Assembly (NCBI GenBank): GCA_963825625.1
Contig: CAWGUF010000004.1
Location: forward strand, 137,182 to 201,181
Source of the DNA: CAMDPA01 sp963825625
Lineage (GTDB): Bacteria; Pseudomonadota; Alphaproteobacteria; Rhizobiales; Hyphomicrobiaceae
DNA: 64,000 nt
Direction of reading: 5' to 3'
In this document: piece by piece, positions 17,560-27,203 of the stretch
Position numbering within the stretch: position 1 is the stretch's first letter
How the letters are laid out: every line of letters starts with the position of its first letter
Translations under genes and position numbers: made by a program
The notes under the pieces: model-generated
The model's input: only the letters and a program-made list of their open reading frames with translations
Database searches by the model: none
Told to the model about the DNA's origin: nothing

Positions 17560-18618
17560 CTATGCACCAATTGAACCCATCGCATTGCGGTGGGCAGCGA
17601 CCAAGCCAGGAACGCGGCTCGGGTCAGTCCGGCCCCAACCGCACTCGGTGGCAACACCGAACGGCCGGTCGAGCACGCGGGCCGCGGTGGCAATGCGAGC
17701 CTTGTCGCCGGGCCCATCGTTATGGTGCAGAAGGCCCAGGTAGAGCTCCGTGGCCGCCGGTATGCGCATGCCTTTCATCGGTTCGAAATATGCTTCGTCG
17801 TCCCGATCCTGCGGCACCGGCAAATGCAGAAAGTCCATCGAGTGGGACAGGCCAGGAACGAAGCCATTCACCATCTCGGCCATGACGCCGGTATCCTTCG
17901 GCATGACGAGGTGGGCATCGGCCGGCGAGCCGTAACAAAGGTGATAGCCCATGTCGACGCCGGCCGGCACGGCATTTCCGATGCGTGCGAGTTCGTCAGT
18001 GATCTGGCGCTTGTAGTCGCTGGGCCGGTGCCCATAGGGCTTATAGCCCTCCCACACCAGTACCTCCTGGCAAATATCCCATTGGATGGACAGATCAACC
18101 CGAGGTACCCCATCAACGATAATCTTGAGATCATCCAGCAAGGCTGCTTCGTAGATCGCGATGTAGTCGGCAAGCAACTCCGGTGCCACGAACTGGTAGG
18201 CCGAGGACATTGCGGTCGGCAGGCAGACCTGGAACTTCACACCAGGCGATATCGCGCCTTCATCTCTTAGTCGCTTGAACGTCTCATAGGAGGCCAGCGC
18301 AGCGGGGGCATAGCCGGTCTGCAATTTCACGCGGGCACGGTCGACATTCTCTCGAAACCGCACGTACTGCGTTCGCCGCAGCAGCCGTCCATTCCACTCG
18401 TAAAGCTCCATCTCCGGAATGTCGGTGGCCAGCTCGAAGTCAGGGTGCGCCAACAGCATTTCACGCTGCCAGTAGATCCAGCGGCCGCGCTCTCCCGTCT
18501 CCCCATCGGGCAGGCGCTTGAGCCAAGGCCCGAGCTCGCGCGAAAGCAGACGGAACACGCTATCGTCATCAGGCAATGCCACGGAGCCAATGAGGTGCAC
18601 ACCTGTCGGACGACACAT
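17560..18618 (-). CDS. MetE-like / UROD-superfamily protein
   Basis: 352 aa. The C-terminal segment GVATECGWGRTDPSRVPGLV carries the Cys-Gly zinc-site pattern of the vitamin-B12-independent methionine synthase (MetE) fold, and an inner strand KIIVDGVPRVDLSIQWDICQE fits the same TIM barrel. It is half the length of true MetE (about 750 aa) and lacks the N-terminal domain, so it is not a methionine synthase. Proteins of this type are seen in catabolic operons and may move methyl groups or cleave ethers; that is inference. It follows the aldolase gene by seven bases, so the two are probably co-translated. Confidence 0.7.
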   Translation of the reverse strand: MCRPTGVHLIGSVALPDDDSVFRLLSRELGPWLKRLPDGETGERGRWIYWQREMLLAHPDFELATDIPEMELYEWNGRLLRRTQYVRFRENVDRARVKLQTGYAPAALASYETFKRLRDEGAISPGVKFQVCLPTAMSSAYQFVAPELLADYIAIYEAALLDDLKIIVDGVPRVDLSIQWDICQEVLVWEGYKPYGHRPSDYKRQITDELARIGNAVPAGVDMGYHLCYGSPADAHLVMPKDTGVMAEMVNGFVPGLSHSMDFLHLPVPQDRDDEAYFEPMKGMRIPAATELYLGLLHHNDGPGDKARIATAARVLDRPFGVATECGWGRTDPSRVPGLVAAHRNAMGSIGA

Positions 18619-18625
18619 TGTTCAG

Positions 18626-19366
18626 CTACCTTATACTGACCTTCGCTTTCCACAGCTCCCATGGGCGGTGGATCTGGCCCTCGATGGTGGCCTCGGTCAG
18701 CAGTGCCTCCTCCTGCGACAGGAACTCGATGGGGCCGCCCGCCATCATCGCCTGGAGCTGGAGGCGGGCGTTCATCTCCGTGTACACAGCCCGGTAGGTG
18801 GCAACTTTCACATCCTGGGCCACGATGACATTGCCGTGGCCGCGCATCAGCGCCATGGGCTTGTCCGCAAGAACGCGCGCCAGATCACGGCCGTGACCCG
18901 GCTCGCGCACCAGAATATCGGTGTGCTGACCGCTTTCCTTGCGGATGTCGTAGACGGGAACGCCGCGGCCGAGGAAGCCCGACATATGATAGATGGGACG
19001 CATCGCGTGCTGCGTGACGCCGAACGGCACGACTGAGGGTGAGTGGGTGTGGATGACGGAATGCACATCGGGCCTGGACTTGTAGATCTCGCCGTGGATG
19101 TAGCGCTCCAGAAATCCGCGCGGCGCCTTGGGGTCGACCGGCTCGCTTTCAAGGTCGTACTCGACGATGTCGACTGCCGTCACCAACTCGGGCGCCAGGT
19201 TGCGCGAGAGCAGGTATCGATCAGGGGCGGCGGGATGGCGGACGCTGACGTGTCCGAATGCATCGAGAACACCATGGTATGAAAGGATCCGGCTGGCAGC
19301 CACCAGATCCTCGAGGAACTCCTGGGGTACAGGTCCCGCCGACCCCTTGCCGCCTGCGCTCGCCAT
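18626..19366 (-). CDS. Class II aldolase/adducin family protein
   Basis: 246 aa from ATG 19366 (AAGGA upstream); an in-frame extension to 19543 is not supported by similarity. Family signatures are GHVSVRHP near the N-terminus, the zinc site VHSVIHTHSPSVVPFG and LMRGHGNVIVA with the third histidine. Class II aldolases of this type act on fuculose-phosphate-like or hydroxy-keto substrates; some homologues in catabolic operons are decarboxylases. Lies between the molybdenum hydroxylase genes and the MetE-like gene, all on the minus strand. Confidence 0.9.
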   Translation of the reverse strand: MASAGGKGSAGPVPQEFLEDLVAASRILSYHGVLDAFGHVSVRHPAAPDRYLLSRNLAPELVTAVDIVEYDLESEPVDPKAPRGFLERYIHGEIYKSRPDVHSVIHTHSPSVVPFGVTQHAMRPIYHMSGFLGRGVPVYDIRKESGQHTDILVREPGHGRDLARVLADKPMALMRGHGNVIVAQDVKVATYRAVYTEMNARLQLQAMMAGGPIEFLSQEEALLTEATIEGQIHRPWELWKAKVSIR

Positions 19367-19552
19367 GTCGGTGATCCTTCTCGATCCGTGAGCGTATCTG
19401 ATGATTACTTTGTGCGCGTCATCCAGGTGCCCGCCACCGGACCCCATTCTTCCGCAGACGCTGTGGCGTGCCGGACGATGGGCCGCCGGGGCAAGCCCGA
19501 CGATGACAGGTGGCGAGGCGCTGCTTGAAACAGCACCTCGCAACAGTTTGCT

Positions 19553-20350
19553 TCATGCGCAGGCAGCCACAGCCCGCTTCGCCATCACGGTCACCAGATG
19601 GGCGCGGTATTCCGCGCTGGCGTGGATATCGCTCAGCATACCATCGGAGGGGACCTTGATGCCGGCGACCGCATCAGCGCTCCACGATTTCGCAAGCGCG
19701 TCCTCCATCTCCTTGACGCGGAAGACGCCATTGTCGCCGGCACCGGTGATGGCGACGCGCACGCCCTGCGGTCCCTTGGACACGAAGGCGCCGACGATCG
19801 CGTAGCGAGAAGCCGGGTTCTTGAACTTCATGTAGGCTGCCTTGTCCGGCACGGGGAAACGGATGCCGGTGATGATCTCGTCCGCCTCCAGCGCCGTCGT
19901 GAACAGGCCCTGAAAGAAGTCATCGGCGCCGATCTCGCGCTTGTTGGTGACAATGGTTGCTCCCAGCCCCAGGCAGCCGGACGGATAATCGGCAGCCGGA
20001 TCGTTGTTGGCCACGGATCCGCCGATGGTGCCGCGATGGCGCACCTGCACGTCGCCGATGCCGCCGGCCAGCTGGGCAAGGGCGGGGATCGCCTTGGCGA
20101 GGTCTGCCGAACGGGCCACGTCGGCGTGCCGCGTCATGGCTTTGACCGTGACGATGCCGCCGGAGACGCTGACGCCCTTCAGGTCGGCAATGGTGCCGAG
20201 GTCGACGAGCTTGGCAGGCTTGTTCAGGCGCAGCTTGATGGTCGGCAAGAGTGTCATGCCGCCGGCCAGCAGCTTGCAATCCTCGGTCGCGGCAAGCGCC
20301 TTCGATGCGGCGTCGACCGACTGGGCTTTCTCGTAGTCGAAATTGTACAT
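19553..20350 (-). CDS. Molybdenum hydroxylase FAD-binding (medium) subunit, CoxM-type
   Basis: 265 aa from ATG 20350 with AGGAGG upstream. The N-terminus MYNFDYEKAQSVDAA leads to LLAGGMTLLPTIKLRL and, at about 105, the FAD motif RHRGTIGGSVANNDPAADYP, both diagnostic of the CO-dehydrogenase / xanthine-dehydrogenase medium chain. It passes electrons from the iron-sulphur subunit to FAD. It follows the small-subunit gene by 24 bases. Confidence 0.94.
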   Translation of the reverse strand: MYNFDYEKAQSVDAASKALAATEDCKLLAGGMTLLPTIKLRLNKPAKLVDLGTIADLKGVSVSGGIVTVKAMTRHADVARSADLAKAIPALAQLAGGIGDVQVRHRGTIGGSVANNDPAADYPSGCLGLGATIVTNKREIGADDFFQGLFTTALEADEIITGIRFPVPDKAAYMKFKNPASRYAIVGAFVSKGPQGVRVAITGAGDNGVFRVKEMEDALAKSWSADAVAGIKVPSDGMLSDIHASAEYRAHLVTVMAKRAVAACA

Positions 20351-20374
20351 ATGGAAACCTCCTCTACCGGCCAT

Positions 20375-20848
20375 TCAGCTCTTGGCGCCCATCGTCTGCG
20401 AGGCGTGCAGCACCGCCTCGACGATGTTGTGATAGCCAGTGCAGCGGCACAGATTGCCTTCCAGCCAGTGACGCACCTCCTGCTCGGTCGGCTTGGGGTT
20501 CTTTTGGAGAAGATCAACCGAATTCATCACCATGCCCGGCGTGCAGAAGCCGCACTGAAGGCCGTGCTTCTCGTGGAAGGACTGCTGCACGGGATGCAGC
20601 TTCTCTGGCGTGCCGATACCTTCGATGGTGACGACATCGGCCCCCTCGGCCTGGGTGGCGAGCACCGTGCAGGACTTCACAGCGTCACCATTCATCAGCA
20701 CGGTGCAGCAGCCGCATTGGGTGGTATCACAACCGACATGGGTGCCGGTGAGACGCATGTCCTCGCGCAGGAGCTGGACCAGCAGCCGCCGGTTCTCGAC
20801 ATCCTTCGACACCTTTTGTCCGTTCACTGTCAAATTCACGGTGGGCAT
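20375..20848 (-). CDS. Molybdenum hydroxylase [2Fe-2S] (small) subunit, CoxS-type
   Basis: 157 aa. The plant-ferredoxin-like cluster site reads CDTTQCGCC near residue 40, and the second cluster site reads CGFCTPGM with CRCTGY near 100-140. All eight cysteines are present. The length is normal. It forms an L-S-M heterotrimer with its neighbours. It starts about 240 bases after the broken large-subunit gene ends. Confidence 0.95.
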   Translation of the reverse strand: MPTVNLTVNGQKVSKDVENRRLLVQLLREDMRLTGTHVGCDTTQCGCCTVLMNGDAVKSCTVLATQAEGADVVTIEGIGTPEKLHPVQQSFHEKHGLQCGFCTPGMVMNSVDLLQKNPKPTEQEVRHWLEGNLCRCTGYHNIVEAVLHASQTMGAKS

Positions 20849-21091
20849 ATGCCAGTCCTCTCCTCTTACGCTTGGCGTACGCCGGCCTCGTTCCGGCGGA
20901 CCTCTTGTCGGGGCTCGGGCTTTCAGGGCTCGGGCTGCGGGAATGCCGGCCAGGAAGACAGGGTTCAGTCCTGCCTGAGCCGGGCCGGCGGGCTAGTTGT
21001 GGGACAATTGGCGCGGCGAGGCAAGGGGCCAATGCCATGGGCCAATGACCGGCATTTCCCGGGACCAATGCCCGGCAGTGCCGCGACCGGC

Positions 21092-23464
21092 TCACCTGCC
21101 GCTCTTCGCGGCCTCGATCGCCTGCCACACCTTGGCCGGCGTGACCGGCATGGTGATGTCACGCACGCCAAGATCCCACAGCGCATCGAGCACGGCATTG
21201 ACGACTGCCGACAGCGCCGGCGTCGTGCCGCCCTCGCCGCCGGCCTTGATGCCGAGCGGATTGGTCGGCGACAGCACCTCGACGATCTCGGTGCTGAACG
21301 AGGGCATGTTGTCGGCGCGCGGCATGCCGTAGTCCATGAGCGAGCCGGACAACGGCTGGCCGCTGTTCTGGTCGATAGGCGCACAGCTCCCACATCGCCT
21401 GGCCGACGCCCTGCGCGATGCCGCCGTGGGTCTGGCCATGCACGATCAGCGGATTGATGCAGCGGCCGACATCGTCGACGGCGGCATAGCGCGTGATCTC
21501 GACCCAGCCGGTTTCCGGGTCGATCTCGACTTCGCAGATCGCGCAGCCGTTGGGGAACACCGGATCGTGCATCTCGTTGTCGGTGCGCGACAGCTGAGCT
21601 TCGGCAGTCCGCGCGCTGGCCGCTGCGCGCGGCGAGCTCGAACAGATCGAACGTGCAGGTTGCTGGCCGGCGAGGACAGCCGGCCGTCGCTCGAACTCGA
21701 CCTTGTCCGGCGCGGTGTCGCAGCAGAACGGCGGCGATCTCCTTGGCCTTGGCGATGAGGTCGCCGGCGGCGCAGAGCATCACGGTTGCCGCATGCCGCA
21801 TGGAGCGGCCGGAGTGCGAGCCGCCGCCGACGCTGACGATGTCGGTGTCGCCGATGATGATGTCGACGGTCTCGAACGGCAGCCCGAGCAGATCGGCAGC
21901 GACCTGGGCGAAGCTCGTCTCATGGCCCTGGCCAGACGGCTGGGTGCCGATCACGACGTCGACGCGGCCTTCGGGGCGTACGGTGATGTCGGTGCGCTCA
22001 CGCGGCGACGCCAATCGAGGATTTCGACATACGGCGCGATGACCGATGCCCGCGCAGCTTGCCGCGCGCTTCGGCGTCCGCCTTGCGCGCCGCGAAGCCG
22101 TCCCAGTCGGCGATGCTCATCGCCAGCTCCATATTGCGAGCCGTAGGTGCCGCTGTCGTACTCGGCGCCGACCGCATTCATGTAGGGCATGTCGGTCGCA
22201 GCCGACGAAGTTCTTGCGCGCGCAGCTCGACGCGGTCGAAGCCGAGCTCGGCGGGCGGCCTTGTCGATCAGCCGCTCGATCGCGAAGTTGACCTCCGGCC
22301 GGCCGGACGAGCGGTAGGCGTTGGTCGGCATCGTGTTGGTGAACACGGCGCGGGCGCGCAGCGTGGCGGCGGGAATATCGTAGGAGCCGGTGATGAGGCC
22401 GGCGCCCTTGCCGAGCGGCGACAGCGAAACCGCCCGTGCGCCGACGTTGGAGACGTTGTCGGCGCGCATGGCCAGGAACTTGCCGTCCTTGGTCAGCGCC
22501 AGCTCGACCGTGGTGGCAAGGTCGCGGCCCTGGTAGTCGGTCAGGAAGGCCTCGGAGCGGGTGGCGGTGAATTTGACCGGACGGCCGATCTTTTTCGACG
22601 CCCACAGCACGAGGCCGAACTCGACGTAGGCACGGTTGCGGGCGCCGAAGTTGCCGCCGACATCATAGGACAGCACCCGCAGCTGATCCGTGCTCGAGCC
22701 CGAGCGCCTCTGCCATCTCCGCCTTCTGGCGTACCGCGCCGCCGGAGCCGGCATACAGCGTGTAGCGGTCAGTGGCCGCATCGATAGTGGCCGAGCGCGG
22801 CGCGCGGCTCCATCGTCACGGCGGTCACGCGCGGGATGTCGATCGTCATCGACGACGACGTGGTCGGCCTTCGCAAACGCCTGCTGCGTCGCCTGGGCGT
22901 CGCCGAACCAGGTGTCGATGAAGCAGTTGTCGGGCACCTCGTCCCATACCGCGGGCGCGCCGGGCTGCAGCGCGGCGAGGCGTTTTGGAGACCCAGGGCA
23001 GCTCCTCGTAGTCGACGACGACGGCCTCGGCGCATCAAGCGCCTGCTCGACCGTCTCGGCGACGACCATGGCGACGGCTTCTCCGACATGGCGGGCCTTG
23101 TCCGACGGCAGCAGCAGGTGAGGACCGATAAACGGGTCCGTGTCGCCGCCTGGACCGGTCAATTTCATGTCGAATTTGGTCTTTGGCAGCGGCGATGTGG
23201 GGAATCGGGCCGAGGCCGTCGGCGGCGCAGTCGGCGCCCGTCAGCACTGCAAGCACACCCGGCATCGCGAGAGCCGCGGCCTTGTCGATCGACTATGATG
23301 CGGGCATGCGCATGCGGCGAGCGAACCATGGCGGCATAGGCCTGGCCGTCCAGCTTGAAATCGTCGCTGAAGCGGCCTTGGCCGGTCAGCAGGCGGATGT
23401 CCTCCTTGCGGCGCAGGGGCTGACCGACAGCGGCGAAATCGATGTGTGGCGTGGGTGCGTTCAT
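21092..23464 (-). pseudogene. Molybdenum hydroxylase large (molybdopterin-binding) subunit, CoxL/XDH-type, broken by many frameshifts
   Basis: From ATG 23464 (MNAPTPHIDFAAVGQPLRRK) to the stop at 21092 the interval is 790 codons, the normal length for this subunit, but the coding signal changes frame at least eight times. Recognisable blocks are PGVLAVLTGADC, DKARHVGEAVAMVVAETVEQ, SYDVGGNFGARN, TNAYRSSGRPEVNFAIERLI, GGGSHSGRSMR, GGIAQGVGQAMWELCAY and the end MPVTPAKVWQAIEAAKSGR. The AYRSSGRPE loop lacks the Cys found in the AYRCSFR loop of true CO dehydrogenase, so another hydroxylase substrate is likely. As read here the enzyme could not be made. The intact S and M subunits beside it argue for sequencing or assembly error or very recent inactivation. 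Confidence 0.78.
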
Positions 23465-23601
23465 GATTGGGCGTGATTACCGTCGTTGCTGAAGTGGCGT
23501 TGCAGGACTTCATGCATCCGTTGCCCCATCTTAGCAACCTGCTGTAGGAACGACGCTGCAACCGCCGCCATGCCGGCACCAGACGCCAGGGACGCCGAGA
23601 C

Positions 23602-25237
23602 ATGCCCAACCAGAAGCCTACTGCCGCCCCAGCCGACTTCCAGGAGCATCTGGCCAACCTGGACAAGGCCGGACTGCTGACCCGCATCGACAAGCCCGTA
23701 TCGAAGGACACCGAGATCCATCCGCTGGTGCGCTGGCAGTTCCTGGGTGGGTTCCCCGAGGAGCAACGCAAGGCGTTTCTGTTTACCAACGTGGTCGGGG
23801 GCAGGGGCGAGAAATACGATATCCCTGTCGTCGTCGGTGCCCTGGCGGCTTCCGACCGCATCTATGCGATGGGCATGGGCGTGCCGGTGGAGGAGCTGGG
23901 CGAGATCTGGATGCAAGGCCTTCGCCCATCCGATCGCGCCAGAATTCGTGGACACGGCGCCGTGCCAGGAGGTCGTGATCACCGGCGATGCGCTGAGCCG
24001 CAAGGGCGGCGGGGTGGCAGCGCTGCCGGTGCCGATCTCGACGCCAGGCTTCGATGCCGCACCCTATCTCACCGCGACCGTCTGCGTGACCAAGGACCCC
24101 GAGACTGGCGTGCGCAACATGGGCACCTACCGCGCCGGCCTGAAGGCTCCCGACCGGCTCGGCGTGCGCATGGCCTCGCGACTGTCCGGCGCAGGCGGCT
24201 ATGTGCACTGGCTGAAATACCAGAAGCTCGGCCAGCCGATGCCATGCGCCATCGTGATCGGCTGCGCGCCGGTCGTCGCCTTCACCGGACCGCAGAAGCT
24301 CGGGATCGACGAGGACGAGATGGCGGTCGCCGGCGGCCTCGCGGGGCGGCCGATGCGGGTAACGCGATGCAAGACGATCGACCTCGAGATACCCGCGGAC
24401 GCGGAGATCGTGATCGAGGGGCTGATCGACACCGAGCTCCTGGAGCCCGAAGGCCCGTTCGGCGAGAGCCACGGCCACATCGCGCTTGAAGACTTCAACA
24501 TGTCGATGCGGGTCACCGCCATCACGATGAAGAGCAAGCCGGTGTTCGCCTCGATCCTCTCCGAGGTGACGCCGTCGGAATCGTCCATTCTCAAGAAGTC
24601 GGCCTACGAGGCGCTGTTCTTCTCGCACTTGTCCGGACACCTGCAGATCAAGGGCATCAAGCGCGTCGTCATGCACGAGCCGCTGACCAACCTGCGCAAG
24701 GTCCTGTTCCTGCAGATGGCGCATGGTGTGCCGCAGACGGAGGTCTGGCGCGCGCTGAACGGCGCGGCGACACTGCAGGCACAGTGCGGCAAGATCGTCA
24801 TCGCGGTCTCGGAGGACATCGACCCGCACAACACCGACGCTGTTTTCTGGTCGCTGGCCTATCGCTCCAACCCGGTCGAAGATACGCTGCTGATGCCCTA
24901 TAAGGCCGGCGGACATGGGCCGAAGACCGGCACAGGCGGGGAATCGACGATGCTGATCGATGCCACCCTCAAGCATCCGACGTCGCCGCTGGCATTGCCC
25001 GCCAAGCCCTACATGGAGCGCTCGCGGGAATTGTGGAGCGAGCTGGGCCTGCCGCCACTGCCGGCTGCGCAACATCCCTGGCACGGCTATGATCTGGGTG
25101 ACTGGGCCGCCGACTGGCAAACCTTCGCCGACAATGCCGCGCAGGGGAACTGGGAGGCCAATGGCGCCAACACATTCGGGCGGCGGCGGGGCGGACTGAA
25201 GCCGGAGACGCCGGTGAGGCGGGTGGAGAAATCATAG
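23602..25237 (+). pseudogene. UbiD-family (de)carboxylase with one frameshift near 23914
   Basis: Translation from ATG 23602 (MPNQKPTAAPADFQEHLANL) is in the family frame to VPVEELGEIWM. One base too many (or two missing) at about 23914 then moves the rest (KAFAHPIAPEFVDTAPCQEV onward to 25237) to another frame, which stays open to the end. Rejoined, the protein is about 545 aa, the usual UbiD length. Family marks are NMGTYRAGLKAPDR, GGLAGRPMRV, the catalytic-loop segment EPEGPFGESHGHI and SEDIDPHNTDAVFWSLAYR. UbiD enzymes use prenylated FMN to (de)carboxylate aromatic or unsaturated acids. It diverges from the molybdenum hydroxylase genes, suggesting a shared aromatic or heteroaromatic pathway. 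With a single indel, a base-calling error is the simplest explanation. Confidence 0.78.
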
Positions 25238-25281
25238 GCGGCGGCCGCGACGTGACCATCAACAGTCAACAGGAGCGCGCG

Positions 25282-26160
25282 ATGACGACACTCTCCGGCA
25301 AGACCCTGCTCGTCTCGGGCGCCAGCCGCGGCATCGGGCTCGCTATTGCGCTGAGGGCGGCGCGTGACGGCGCCAATGTAGCCATCCTGGCGAAGACCGC
25401 CGACCCTAATCCGAAGCTGCCGGGCACGATCTATTCGGCTGCGGCCGAGATCGAGCAAGCAGGCGGCAAGGCGCTGCCGATCCAGTGCGACATCCGGTTC
25501 GAGGATCAGGTCCAGGCGGCGGTGGACGAGACGGTACGGGCATTCGGCGGCATCGACATCTGCGTCAACAACGCCTCGGCGATCTCGCTGACGCCGGTCG
25601 AGAAGACCGACCTGAAGCGCTTCGACCTGATGTTCGGCATCAATACGCGCGGTACGTTCGCTGTCTCGAAATGTTGTCTGCCGCATCTGCGGAAGGCGGC
25701 CAACCCGCATATCCTCATGCTTTCACCGCCGCTCGACATGAACCCGCGCTGGTTCTCCGGCCACGTTGCATACTCGATCGCGAAGTACGGCATGAGCCTG
25801 TGCGTGCTGGGCATGGCCGACGAGCTCGCCAATGACGGTATCGCGGTCAATGCGCTGTGGCCACGCACCACGATTGCCACGGCTGCGGTCAACAACCTTC
25901 TGGGTGGCGAGCAGCTGATGAAGATGAGCCGCAAGCCCCAGATCCTGGCCGATGCCGCGCACCTGGTGTTCAGTCAGCCGGCGAAGGATTTCAGCGGCCG
26001 CTTCCTGATCGATGACACCTTCCTGTATGAATCAGGCGGCGTGACCGATTTCGAGCCCTACAGGATGGACCCCAACCAGCCTCTGGCGCGCGACTTCTTC
26101 GTGCCCGACGGCATTCCAGCGCCGCCTGGAGTGACGATAACCAATCTGCCGATGACCTAA
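25282..26160 (+). CDS. Short-chain dehydrogenase/reductase (HSDL2-like)
   Basis: 292 aa from ATG 25282, preceded by AGGAG. The cofactor loop SGASRGIGLAIA is at about residue 12, NNAS near 93 and the active-site YSIAKYGMS near 165. The long insert AKTADPNPKLPGTIYSAAAE after the first helix, and the C-terminal GRFLIDDTFLYESGG, are characteristic of the HSDL2-like SDR branch. It should oxidise or reduce a hydroxy/keto intermediate with NAD(P). It lies 44 bases after the UbiD gene and 33 before a GST gene, probably one transcript. Confidence 0.9.
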   Translation: MTTLSGKTLLVSGASRGIGLAIALRAARDGANVAILAKTADPNPKLPGTIYSAAAEIEQAGGKALPIQCDIRFEDQVQAAVDETVRAFGGIDICVNNASAISLTPVEKTDLKRFDLMFGINTRGTFAVSKCCLPHLRKAANPHILMLSPPLDMNPRWFSGHVAYSIAKYGMSLCVLGMADELANDGIAVNALWPRTTIATAAVNNLLGGEQLMKMSRKPQILADAAHLVFSQPAKDFSGRFLIDDTFLYESGGVTDFEPYRMDPNQPLARDFFVPDGIPAPPGVTITNLPMT

Positions 26161-26193
26161 AGAACCGACGAAACGCCAGGAGCGCGCTCCCCC

Positions 26194-27120
26194 ATGTCCC
26201 AAGTCATCCTGCACCACTACCCGCTGTCGCCCGTGGCCGAGAAGGTTCGGATCGCGCTCGGCATGAAAAAGCTCGCCTGGAATTCGGTGGAGCATAACCG
26301 GATGCCTGACAGGCCGGAGCTGTTCGCCATGACTGGCGGCTACCGCCGCATTCCGGTGATGCAGATCGGTGCCGACATCTATTGCGACAGCCACCTCATC
26401 CTGCGCGAGCTGGAGCGCCAGTTTCCGGAACCGACATTCTTTCCGGGTCCCGGCAAGGGCATGCCTCTGGCAGTCTCGCGCTGGACCGACGTGATCATGT
26501 TCGACCTGCTGTTCCGGGTGGCTTTCGCGCCGGTAATGGACAATCTGCCTGCGGCGCTGGTGACGGACAGGTCGCGGCTCTATCTCGGTCCCAATCCGGA
26601 CATGAAGGCGGAGCTCGCCGACCTGCCCCATACGCTGGCACAGGTGCGCGCGCAGCTGGGGTTCCTGGAGATCCAGCTCGATTCGGGGAAGCGGTTCCTG
26701 ACCGCAGACGCACCGAGCGTAGCGGACGCCTGCGCCTGGTATCTGTTTTGGTTCATCCGCGCGCGCTATCCGGAGCAGCAAGAATTTCTGGCAGAGTTCC
26801 CGAACCTGGCCGGCTGGGAAGAGCGCATGAAGGCGATCGGATATGGCACGCCTTCGCCGATGACGCCGGCTGAGGCGCTGGCAATCGGCAAGGCCGCCGA
26901 GCCTGCGGTGGAGGAGAAGGCCGACCCGCGCGATCCGCAAGGCCTGAAGCCAGGAATGAAAGTTGCCATCACGCAGGCGCGCGACAGCGGCGATGCGGCT
27001 GTTACCGGGATAGTGCATGCGGTCGATCGAGATCGCATCGTGATCCTGCGCGAGGCGCCGGAATGCGGACGCGTGGCGGTGCACTTTCCACGCGTCGGGA
27101 TGCGTGTGACGGTGGTGTGA
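26194..27120 (+). CDS. Glutathione S-transferase family protein with C-terminal extension
   Basis: 308 aa. The N-terminal thioredoxin-like GST domain (VILHHYPLSPVAEKVRIALG, YRRIPVMQIGADIYCDSHLI with the cis-Pro and the Asp-Ser glutathione contact) is followed by an all-helical domain (DAPSVADACAWYLFWFI). Residues from about 240 form an extra beta-rich tail, GMKVAITQARDSGDAAVTG, ending RVGMRVTVV, which ordinary GSTs lack. Family role is glutathione-dependent ring opening, isomerisation or ether cleavage. Last gene of the plus-strand catabolic unit. Confidence 0.85.
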   Translation: MSQVILHHYPLSPVAEKVRIALGMKKLAWNSVEHNRMPDRPELFAMTGGYRRIPVMQIGADIYCDSHLILRELERQFPEPTFFPGPGKGMPLAVSRWTDVIMFDLLFRVAFAPVMDNLPAALVTDRSRLYLGPNPDMKAELADLPHTLAQVRAQLGFLEIQLDSGKRFLTADAPSVADACAWYLFWFIRARYPEQQEFLAEFPNLAGWEERMKAIGYGTPSPMTPAEALAIGKAAEPAVEEKADPRDPQGLKPGMKVAITQARDSGDAAVTGIVHAVDRDRIVILREAPECGRVAVHFPRVGMRVTVV

Positions 27121-27203
27121 TTATTGCCGCCGGCAGATCAGCTGCGGGGCGGGCCGTCGCGCCCGCCCCGTGCCAATCGTCGTAAAGCCTCTACGTGGCC
27201 GGA

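Noticed and set aside
17560..18618. True cobalamin-independent methionine synthase
   Set aside because: Only about 350 residues with the C-terminal-type fold; the N-terminal half and most folate-site residues of MetE are absent.
19598..21457. 619-codon plus-strand frame over the molybdenum hydroxylase genes
   Set aside because: Shadow of coxM/coxS/coxL-type genes on the other strand, which carry all cofactor motifs.
21092..23464. Carbon monoxide dehydrogenase (form I) large subunit
   Set aside because: The active-site loop reads AYRSSGRPE, without the cysteine of AYRCSFR, so CO oxidation is not supported.
23783..25120. 445-codon minus-strand frame opposite the UbiD gene
   Set aside because: Antisense to a strongly conserved decarboxylase; composition typical of GC shadow.
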